Assembly: GCF_035582795.1 (NCBI RefSeq)
Contig: NC_134367.1
Location: 109,044,062 to 109,108,061, forward strand
Source of the DNA: Mycteria americana
Lineage: Eukaryota > Chordata > Aves > Ciconiiformes > Ciconiidae
Length of the DNA stretch: 64,000 bases
Reading direction: 5' to 3'
Part shown: in pieces, positions 36,855-48,800 of the stretch
Position numbering within the stretch: the first letter of the stretch is position 1
Layout of the letters: every line of letters begins with the position of its first letter
Program-made: the position numbers and the translations under genes
The notes under the pieces: generated by a model
Database searches by the model: none
The model's input: the letters and a program-made list of their open reading frames with translations, nothing else
Told to the model about the DNA's origin: nothing

Positions 36855-39800
36855 CTGTAGAATAAAGTGAGAAAGTCACTTTAGATAGAGCAAAAAAAAA
36901 TCCAGAAATGTTAGCTATTAACAACATGTACTGAGCTGGTGACATATACTTGTTATGGACTGAAGCATCAGATACTCAACAGGATAGTGCAAAAATTGTG
37001 TGACATGTTTACATGCAGATAGGAAAAGACCCACAAAACCCCCCAAAATAATCCTTAAAATTCAGAGTCTCAAAATCTACCAACTTCACTCTCAATGCAT
37101 GCAAAGCTGGCACATATTTTTAAGTTCTTTATAGCTACCAAAACCAGAGAAATAGTTAAACCTCCACAGCACTGAGCTGCCCCACACAAGCCCCACAAGG
37201 TTTTCTCTATTTTGGTTGTAGATGGTAGCTTTGCTCAGAGCACAGTACCTGACTTCTGGATGAAAAACTGGACATGAGTCAGCAATGTGCGCTTGGAGCC
37301 CAGAAGGCCAACCGTATGCTGGGCTGCATCAAAAGAGGCATGGCCAGCAGGTCAAGGGAGGTGATTCTGCCCCTCTACTCTGGTGAGACACCCCACCTGG
37401 AGTACTGCCTCCAGCTCGGGAGCCCTCAGCACAAGAAGGACATGGAGCTGTTGGAGCAGGTCCAGAGGAGGGCCACAAAAATGATCAGAGGGATGGAACA
37501 CCTCTCCTATGAGGAAAGGCTGAGAGAGTTGGGGTTGTTCACCCTGGAGAAGACTCTGGGGAGACCTGACTTGAATGAGAGGGGGCAGGACTACCATGAT
37601 CAGATGTATTTTCTGAAACTCTCACTGCTCTTTCGAAGCTCTTGCAAAGAATCAGGACTACAAAACCCCATTGGACAAAAGGCTCCCTAATTGCCTCCAA
37701 GTGTAAACTTCATGAAAACTAGGAAGTATTCATTAACAAAAACACTGAAACAGAATTCCATTCCTTTGTGTTTGATGACTTTTCTTCTTCGTAATGTATT
37801 TTGCTTAAAGTTCATCCCTATATGTGGTAGCCCTTGTCTCCAAGCAAACTCCCACTTTTTGGGAACTCCCTTTGAAAACACTATAGCACAGCCACTAGCC
37901 TAAAAAAAAAAATGTAAGAACAGCTTACTAGCAAGCAAGCCCCATCATTATTGAATTATAAAGTGTCAGAAAGGAGAGTCAAATCTATAGTATGATATGT
38001 CAAATCTATAGTAAGATATAAAGGATAAGATGCAAGAGAAAACAGGTGTTGCATTAAGCTTACAACACAGAAATTTGCCATTCAATTAATTACAGGTTTT
38101 AATATCTCAAATAATTATCACTTTGCATTTCAAACCCAGTCAGATGCCAAAACACGCAAGCATTTTTGATAAAATCTGCTTTAGTTTCAGGAACTTACCA
38201 CAGGGTAGGGACCATGCTAGAGCCATGATGATGTCACCGAGATAATTAGGGTGACGAACAAAACCCCACCAACCCGTGACAAGAAGCCCTTTTCCAGTTG
38301 CAGTGGGTATAAATTTCAGATCTGTGAATAGAGTATTGTAGTCAATACAACAATTGAAATGTGTGTTTAAATAGTACAAAGAGACATTGTATAGGAATTG
38401 AAGAAATAAAAAATGCACTTACAGGCCAATTTGGGATCTGCTGGATTCCTTCGGAAATTATTTTTCTGAGAATTTGCACTACGGAATATGTAATATCCAA
38501 TACCTGAAAATAAATATTTATTTTGCATCTTCAGTATTTTCCAGTTTTCTTCCCTTCAACAAAAGCACTCACATGCTCTCTGCCACTCTTACTACATTAA
38601 AATCTTTTCCTCAGAGATGTAACTGGATTTTCTCCAGTTCTCAGAGCTCCAACAAGACAGAAATGCTATAGGAAACCTGCGTTCCATATGCTCTTACACA
38701 TTACTGCTTAACTTTAAAGATTCTGGAGAAGCTTTATTTTCACATCTACTTTTACATTTATATCTGACTTATAGTTTATTAATGTAACACTGAGCTTGAA
38801 ATTCATATAAGGTGATGTGCTGCAGTTTATAAGATTATAGCTCTATTAGCAGCCCAGTATTTTGCTACAGTGCCTACTCCATAAACTGATCGACTCTTTT
38901 ACAAGTTCACAATATTAAAAGAACCAGACCATGAAGTATTATCTGGTTTTGAAATTCGTTTCCCCCATCATTTTCACAGACAGCTTAAATTTGCTTTTTC
39001 TGAGGCTGTATTGAAAAAACATGATCACAACATACTTCAAATAAAGGTGTTTAAAAAAAAACAAAATATTAACTCAAAATGGAAAAAGATGTTGTATTTC
39101 TCAGAATTGCACGTACCAAGTTGTACACCTACATATTCTTTCCAACTGTTTAAATTCTTTGTCATGTCTACAAAAACCTTTTTCTTCTATGTTCACTACT
39201 TAGATAAAAGGGACAAACTACTTTCTAAGTTCTTGCAAGGAATCAGGACTACAAAACCCCATTGGACAAAAGGCTCCCTAATCTCCTCCAAGTGTAAACT
39301 TCATGAAAACTAGGAAGTATTCATTAACAAAAATTTGAAACAGAATCCCACTCCATATTGGTATAAGCCATTCCTTTGTGTTTGGACCATAACCATACCA
39401 TACCACAAAGTTATGGTATGGCCATAAGGCCATATTGGTACAAATTTAAGGTCCCCTAAAGATGCAAGATCCTTTCTCAAAGCACTTGGCTAGACAAAAG
39501 GAGATGTTTTCTGTTCACATGAGTTTGTAACTATGGACATCAGGGAAGGAGATGCAAATTGTTAAACAACAAAACCTCTTTTTCCCTAGGTTCACTAAAG
39601 CATGGCCAACAAGCTATTGACTTCTTTTTCATAGGAGTCAATCACAGTCACTCAGACTGACTTTAAAAGCGATCTGCCACACTTCATTCAAAATGTTTTA
39701 CGTCACTTCTGCAACTCCAGACAGCATCCACCTAAAGATGCTTCTCAACAGAACAATTAGGTGTCCAGAGTCTCATTTATCCTTCATTTAATAAAACGAG

Positions 39801-42800
39801 AATTTATTATAAACTTTGTATTAAAGAGTAGCCAGACACATGCTTCCACCAGCTCTGGTAATGCAGAAAATACAATCACTGCATCTTAGCTAAAGCTTCA
39901 CCTCACAACTCAAAGAAACAAAATCAGTCCTACATTATTACTACCAGTAATAATAACATTTACTATAACTTACAGTTCAGAATAGTAATTCCAGCAGCAA
40001 CAGGCCAAGAAATTGCAGTGGGATGACCAACTAAATAGAAGGCCTGCAGACTGTAGACAAACGGAACCCACACCAAATCTCCGAACGCTAGCATGAATCC
40101 AAATCCATCATGGGTAATATCCATTGTAGTCAAAATGGCTTCCTAGAAACAAGGAGGAAGGAATCTAGGATTTACAAAGCTTCATTCATTTAACATGGTA
40201 ATTAGAAATGGTAACGGTTTAATACGATTGTCATTTACCTCATTCCAAAGAGCATCCACCACATACAGAAGCTGAAAGCTGTTCACAAGTATCATTGATA
40301 GAGATGGCATACTTTGATTGTGTATCTTCATCTCAGCCAAGAGCATTGCCAAGTTTATAACAACCTAGTTTAGAAAATACTTTATTACAAATTTTCCTTG
40401 TAAAAGAAAGTGGTCTGTTCTATTACGCTATAGGACATTTTAATACAGATGTTTTTGACCAATGTTTAAGTTTAAAAAATTAATAACCTATTTCACAAGC
40501 CACAGTTTTCAACTAACTACATTTCTGAAGCTGTATAACCTCAACATATGAATATTTTAAGAAGGGTTTTCATCTCCCACAAAGCAAAGAAGCTAGAATG
40601 TAGAAATTTTCCTACAGTGAATAAAAATGGTCATTAAAAATCTGGCAACATGAAACCGTTTGTAAGTACTTTTTTCCTGTTTATAAATACATATCGTATC
40701 CTTAATACCAATTTTATATATACACATATATATATATATGTATGTATATAAAAAAAATCAGTTTTATTTAAGTAAATAAAACAACTAAGATTACTGACTC
40801 ACCCAGCCAATTAATCCTGGACGCAACTCACAGAAGTATTTGAGGTCAAAACTGCCAATACGAGGGTTTAATTCATGTCCAGTAAAAAAATCATAAACAA
40901 AATACCCTGCAGATAAGACAGTCATTGTTAGCAATACTCTTCCTTTTATCTGCCACTACACTCCTCCCCATAAAGCAGTTCCTACTTTCTACTAAAGTTC
41001 TCTCATTATAAATAAAAAGCTTTTAGATTGGCAAGAAAAGTGTGAGAGCATATGGGAAATATAAACCATATGGGTTTTGCTTTGTATTTTAAGAGGCTCA
41101 AATATTTTATTTATTAGGACTAAACACTTTCAAAGTTACTATAGGCTTATTTCTCCTTGACACTCGTTCCTTCTTTATTTTCAGCCTTATCCTGAAGCTC
41201 ACACCCCAGTTTCCATTAACATGATCTTATGGTATTAATTAATTCTACTTTTCATCCTACTTCATTGCTCTTCTTGGGGAGCAAGAATTCCTTTAGCTGT
41301 GACAATTACCTGTCCATCAAAAGAGATGGACAAGAAGGAAAATACAATACCTTGACTTCAACAAGATATCCTGCACTGAGTTAGCAAATAACAAGCACTT
41401 TGCAGAAGAGTTACAGAATGCTACTATGCCACTTACAGAAACTATAACTGCACTTTTCAATGAAATAATTATTTATGATCATTTATTATTTCTGTTCACA
41501 CACATACATGCTGCACTGACAAAGGAACTGAGGATATTTGAATACTTCATTTTAATACACTAAATGTTCTGTCCGTAAACTCCCTTTCTTAGTCACCCTA
41601 TGATCATTTTTAAAAGCAGTTTGTTTAATATTTAATGCTAATCAACCTCTCAATCTATCCTTTGTCCTACAAAAACATATGCATATAATTGATACTTTCT
41701 AGGTAGGTAGTCTCATGACTGAATCAAAATTTCTTTTGGAAACTCAATTCAGCTAACTAGATTTAAAAGTGCACAGCAAAATAAAAGCTTAGAAATACAC
41801 TGTAATTTCAAGTTCTGTACCTGACTTCCCAGTGCCAAAATGTCTAGATACTTGTTTTTCTTTCCATTCCCAGCTGTTTCAGGAAAAGGCCCACCAGCAG
41901 GGGCACTATGAAGCAAACTAGACAAGCCTCTTAGACAAATGCTGAAAACAGAAAGGAAGGAACTGTCCTCTCATCACTAGGGGACTAGACCAGCCAAGTT
42001 ATTTTTGCATAAGATATTCAAGATAATCCAACTAAAATTTTAAGCATTTTACAGTATCTGACCATGAACAAAAAAATGCCATTTAACTTGCAACATGAAT
42101 TTTACACTGGTAGAAAGTAAAAGTCAGAGTATTATAATAACCAGCCCTAAAGCTAGCTTTTAATTCATAAAAATGAAACTGTAGTGAACAATTGGAAAGA
42201 AATCATCCAAAATATTCATAACTCACCAGAATTTCCACCTGGTGCTAGTTCTTCCTCGGGTGCTTTCAGGGACCGAATATACAGATAAATGCTCAATCCC
42301 ATAGAAAAAACTGCAGCTGACACTGCAAACTGCATGAAGTGATCATACAAATAATGAAGTTCAAATTGAAAGTATAATAAAGTTCCAATAGCTGCAGCAG
42401 TCAAAATAAAAGCATAAAACCCTGAAGGATGTAGAAGAAAAACATATTAGCCAAATTAAAAAAAAATCATTCTAGTAGAACCCGCCCAGCCCAGCCTTTC
42501 TGCATTTTCGCTTCTTCCAAGATTTGTCTATATTCCAATAATGCCTTCCACATCCCATGCTCTTGAGGTTCAAACTTCTGGAGCACAGCAATATACCTAA
42601 GACATTCTAACTATGCCCTGAAATTTCCTGTGCTCCTCATCAAAAGGACAAAAGGCAGGAACACTGAGCACTCCTACATTTTTTACAACATGGGATCCAA
42701 TTTCAGATTTTAGTGGAAAAATGGACACTGACACTACTACTGAATAATGACAGCAGGTCACAAAAATCTTATCTGTGGGACAGCTCAGATAATCATATTT

Positions 42801-45800
42801 TCTTCTTTGAGTTATCTTCATATACCTTGATACAGATAGCAGTAATTAAAGTATTAAAATAACTATCAAGTCAAAACTTGAACACAAAACTTTTGTACTT
42901 TGAGAGTATAAAATCATGTAGAATGGAATGATGTCCAAATATAAGCAGACAGTTCTATACAGCTCTCACCTAAGTACCTTCTATGAACCCTTTCACAGGG
43001 TCACAATGGTTGAGGTTAGAAGGGACCTTCCAGAGCTTATCTAGTCCAACCTCCCTGCTCAAGCAGAGCCACCTAGAGCTGGTTGCCCAGGACCATGTCC
43101 ACACAGCTTTTGAATATTTCCAAGGATGGAGACTCCACAACTTCTCTGGGCAACCTGTGCCAGTGCTCAGTTACCCTCACAGTGAAAAAAGTGTTTCCTG
43201 ATATTCAGACAGAACCTCCTGTGTTTCAGTTTGTGCCCATTACCTCTTGTCCTGTCACTGGTCATCTTCCTTTCTTCAAGAAGTTGCTTTGAGAAGTAGC
43301 AAGAAGATGGCTTCTCCTCCCCCCCCCCCCCCCCCCCCCCCATTATTTTTTCCTTTTTAAACCATCCAAATCATGTAGCTTATTCCCTCCCTTTATCAGA
43401 ATACAAAAAAAAAAAAAAGCAGGACTATGCCCCTACTAAAGACAGAAGTCCAAAACAGAAAAAGTTATGAAGCAGCCTCAACATGACTCACTTCCGCAGG
43501 ATGTAATACACTCTGCTTCTATGATTTACAGCCCTATTCCGACTTTAAAATGGTGCATCTTACCAGGCTATGACAAAACCACACTCAACTTTTCAATATA
43601 ACATTTGGATTCCACTACCACCAGTGTCCTTGAACAGACTAATTAATCAAATAGGTAGTCTGGAATACCTGCAAGGCATCAAAGTACACTTTTCTATTTA
43701 AGCCTGAAAAAGCAGGACTGCTGAAATATGTTTAACGATACTCTAAACCTAGATGAGCAACCTGCCTTATTCATAAGAATTGAAATCAGATCCGAATAAG
43801 GACTCAGAACTGTTCTGTGCCAGGCAAGAATAAGAACATCTTAAATCAATTACAACACAATTCTTATTAGTCTGTAAATCAGAGACATCCAAGATGATCT
43901 AGACACATGGGATAAGATGTCTTCAGATCACTCCTGAACATCTCCTCTGGAGCAACACTCCTTGTTACATGAACATTACTAACATTTCTGATACGCAACT
44001 GCCCATTTAGCAATTATACATGGAATATGACAGGAGCCATCAGTCACAACTGGATGCAAACCAGGTGCCCTGTATAGTGTAATGTCTTGTTCTTGGGGCA
44101 GTTAGTTCCTGATCATTACTAACCACCTTCTTCCAAGAAAAGGCTCATCCTATTTTATGAAAGATTTACAACAGATACCTAGTTTGACCGTAGAGTGTAT
44201 CTTTCATCATTTGTATGTTATGGTACTGAGCACTGCAAATCAGATAGCGGTATCAAATTTCAGAATAAGCAACTGCAACATGCTTACCATTTATTCGGTA
44301 CTGCAATTTCCTTCCATTTGAAAGAGGCAGGCCTTCTACAACCTAGGAAGAATAAAATACTAGTGTCAACAAAGTACTTTATGGGGGCACTGGCAGGGGA
44401 GGGAAATCAAGCACATCTCTGCCACAAAGACATTCAATCAAGGTAACCAGCTGGACACATTCAAATCTGAAGATCATGCATTGTTCTCAAAAGCATACTT
44501 TGGATATCAAAAGAAAAAGGGTAACAGTTTCAAATAAAAACATTTAAAAAAAACCCCTCTTCCTAACCAGCCTCAAGAAAACAGAACAGGTCTAATCATT
44601 GTAAACATTTATAGCAATAGATCAACCTGATTGAATGATCTATTATAGTTTTCTTTCAGAATCTGCCAGTATCCCTCAAGTCACAAAAAAAGGGAAACAG
44701 AGCATTTGCCTGACACACATATGGCTAGAATGGTTTATAGCTTCCCATAAGTGAAGATTACATTCCAAAACACTGGATATCAATAAGAAACTGAGTATCA
44801 AACAGTTCATCTATTTAGTAGCCACATACCTGAAATTCTTCTAGAATTCTATCATGCAAATTTTATCCATGCTTTTAACTCTTATATAATGCCTTCTACC
44901 TTTTCTACTGTAAGACTTTGAAATGCACGGCCATTAAATTCTTAACAAACTGTGCTATCTTAAGCTTGCAGAGATCTGCAGTAGCCATATTCCAGCTTAA
45001 TATGGAAAACAAGTTCATTTGCTCTCAAATTCACTGCATTAAGAACGTACCCTACCTTCCAGCCTGACGGACAAATTAATTATCCATAAAGACCCAACTG
45101 CTACTTAACAGCTTACCTTTCCAATTGGCAGTAAGTAAAACAGAGCTTGAAGGAAAAACCACAGAAGAAAAACACCAAACACCCTAGCCTCCCAAAGACT
45201 TTCAAGTGCTGGAAGAGGAGGAGGGAAGTTCATAAGACTGGGGTCATCTTGTTTGCACATCATCAGCAAGTAGAATACAGTAGCAGGCAGGAAAAATATC
45301 AGCATGAAGGTTCCTATAAACAGATATTATGCCATATTAGAAGATAAACATAGAAAACAAAAATCTTTTCAATCGCTTGATACTAACTTTAGTAACAAAG
45401 AAGAGGTTGTCATTATCTATTCCCAAAGCAAGACAGTGGCAATCCCCCAGTCACATAATGGGATACAGAGACATTCTTCTCACTCCCATATGGGGTCATA
45501 TAAGCAAACCAAAGGATCACACCCACTGCATCCCTTTAAAACTGTCCAAAAAACTGTATAAAGAATAGTCTACTGTCAAGTTCAATGCGCCTAGGTTTTG
45601 AAAATGTAAAAATTTTGCTAGTTACTTCTTAAATTTAATTTGGAAATATTTAAGTCTCACTGTGCAAGGGAAAGCTCAAGATCTTCACTATATTTCACAA
45701 GAAAACCAAGTGTAATAACGGTTCTTTGACTGCCACCAATACCAGCACAGACTACGTGAAGCACTGTCATAGGACTCTGGATTCTGCAACCAGGGTCCAA

Positions 45801-48800
45801 AAACTGGAAAAAAGTTCTTGACATGACAGTATGGTCAATAAGTAAAACATGTAAGAGTACTAATTTTCAACTATCATGACAATTTGCACACATACCAATT
45901 CTTCCACCAAACTCTAGCTCCTTTGTTTTTGATGATGCTTTCTCAATTGTTTTTATTATCTCAAAAATCTTTTTCTCCGAATATATATCTTCTTTTTTCT
46001 TTTCTTCTTTTCTTGGACGCAAGCTGTACTGTTCAAGCACACGCTCCATTTCTAGGTCTGGTTTCAACTTTTGCTGTTAATGAATAAAAAGAATTTACTA
46101 AAAAAATCCCCAGCGATTTTACCTTATTTTACTCCATTTTTTATTTAGGAGGACATTATTCACTATAAAACACCAATATACAATGTCTTCTACTTATATA
46201 CAGTACTTAAGTTTATGTATTTATATGAAGAGACTGCTAAAACCAGTTTCATTGTGATCACTTAGGCCGTGATTACATAGCAGCAGCAGTTCCAGTATAG
46301 GTCATCCATTCCCACCCTCCTCCCCTCCCTTCTGCCATAACTCTGTGCATTAGCTAACAATCAGGACTAAAGAACTGATTTGGCTTAAAAAAAAAAAAAA
46401 AAAAAAAAAAAACACTTTCTGTGGCCAAACATTCACACTGTAAAAGCATGGGAATTAACACAAGTAACCAGTGAGGGTTTGATAGAAAAAAAAAACCAAG
46501 AAAAATGAATATTATGCAGCTCTAATACTTTTCCCTCCTAAGAACTTCATCTCCCTCTCCCCTGAACTTGGTTAGCTGAACAGTAAATTTATTTGACCTC
46601 TAAGTTTTATGCTGCATTCTATTTCTCCTTGATTATTGTACTGCCCTTTCCTAGGGATTTCTGAGAAAGCTAAGTTAGAATGCAACATAAAACTAAGAGT
46701 AAATACGATGTTCATACCTCTGAGACTATGCAGGATGTGTCATTTCTTTCTGTACTGTCAGGTTCACCATTGTACCTTCTGGTGTTATTCTCACTCGGTT
46801 TCTGGTTAAAAGAAAAAAACTAGTTTTAGCTTTCTGAAAATAACAGCTGCATTAAGTGTAAGTATATAATGAATAATTAAGAACACCAACTATCTAGGTT
46901 TTTTTCAACTGCAATTGCTCCAGTTTTCTCCACAGGAAAACAACTGTGTTCAATATCCAAAGTATGGACAGTTTCAGCTCACAAACAAGGGAAGAAAACT
47001 CATTTAAGAAAAGAAAAAGGTTACTAATGTTTTTTAACAGTGAAATTAAGAGAGAATACAGCTTCCAAGTTATTTTTAACTCATCATTAGGAACTGCCAA
47101 GTACAAATGTCTATTTAGTACAACATCTATTTAATAATTCTATTAGGAAAGCAGAAGAAATTTCAGTGTCCTATATATGACACTGCTCTGCAGGACTGAA
47201 AGTCTGGTTTTCCATTAAATATCTTTCTCAGAAATAAAATCTCTTACAAAAATTCTTTTAATGAGTCTAGCTTACACAACTCTGGGAAGACAAGACTCGT
47301 CTGTTTTGTTTTATTTCAGCCTAAGCTTTGTTGAAAAGGACCAGGTCATTCCAATCATACATGAACCAATAGATCAATCCTACTCAATTAGAAGCCAGGA
47401 GAAAAACCATCAAAGGCATTTTAACCTTTTTGTCCAAAGTAAAGTGTAGCTGCTGGCTACAGACTACTTAAAATGAGCATATGGCCCACAGGCTATGCCC
47501 TGGGTCACACAGCTCAAAGCAGTTCACTGCAAAACAAAAACCACAGCAATTTCAGTGCCAAAGAATGCTTTTAGTAGTAGCGATTTATTAAACTAAACCT
47601 ATCTATTTAGTTTAGATTGCTCTGGTTTAGTGTAGTTGAAACCTAACTAAAACCTATCTATTTTCAATAGATCAGCACAAGGCATTTCCAATTCAAGGGA
47701 CTGTGTCTCAGACGAGTATCACTTGAAGCTATCTCAAGAGCACAAGAGGCAGAAGAAATGCTGTTTGTCTCTTAATAGAGAAACATCACCTCTACTATGC
47801 TTCACCTACAGAACACCAGAACCATTTTTAGTACTCAATATAACCTTCACAAAAAGGCCAAGAACAAACATGATAAATGTCAGCTAAAAACCAAGTATTT
47901 GATAAACTTACAAATCCTTACAGGATAGTTTTTATAATGAAAACAGTTCTGCAATATTATCAATTAGCAAGACTATATATATATTCCACACTTGAATTCT
48001 GCAGCAATTCTCCCACAGAAGCTTCACATGTTTTCCATTACTATTTTAATGAACTGTATATGAAAACAGAACTCATTTTATTTCAGATTCTAATACCTAC
48101 CTGCTATGTACTGATCAATACATCTTAAAAGTAGGCTAACTTCCTTTGCCCCATTTCACAAGTGGGAGCATAAGGCTAACAATGACTTCAATATTAAAAT
48201 ATTAAAGAATTTGTGTGTGTTTGAATTCCGAGAACTTCACTGTACCACCAAATTCAAATGGAACTTAACAACATATGTTTATATTTCAAGAATCTCCTCA
48301 CAACTCTGTAAGCTGGAAAGCCTATTTTCAAAGAAAAAAGGCAGTTCTGAGATACACTTTTGCAGCTAATTATGTTGTTCAGGGAACATGCACTACAGCT
48401 AGCTTTTACAATAATAAACCCAGTATGCATAAAACAAATTTTTTGCAAATAGCAAAAATCTGCTTTAAAAAAAATCCAAACCAACCCACACACATAGAAC
48501 AAACAAACAAAAAACCTAATACCAGTAGAGCTAAGTCGGTTTCCTGAATGGTTTTCTTTTTGTCATCTTTATGTTCTCTGCTTTGGGAAGAAGAACGACG
48601 TCTGCCTTTTGCTGGCCGACCAGGAGATCTAGATCGAGATCTGCTAGTATTTCTTCTGGAAGGAGAACTTGAAGAAGACTGGCTCTTCCTGTGCTTGAAT
48701 GATGATTGCGACTAAAAGAAAGAGGGGAAGAAAGCAAAACCTTATCTTAGATGTTCCAAAGAACAATTTTAGAAACTTGTGGTGTTTTATGATGAGGACT

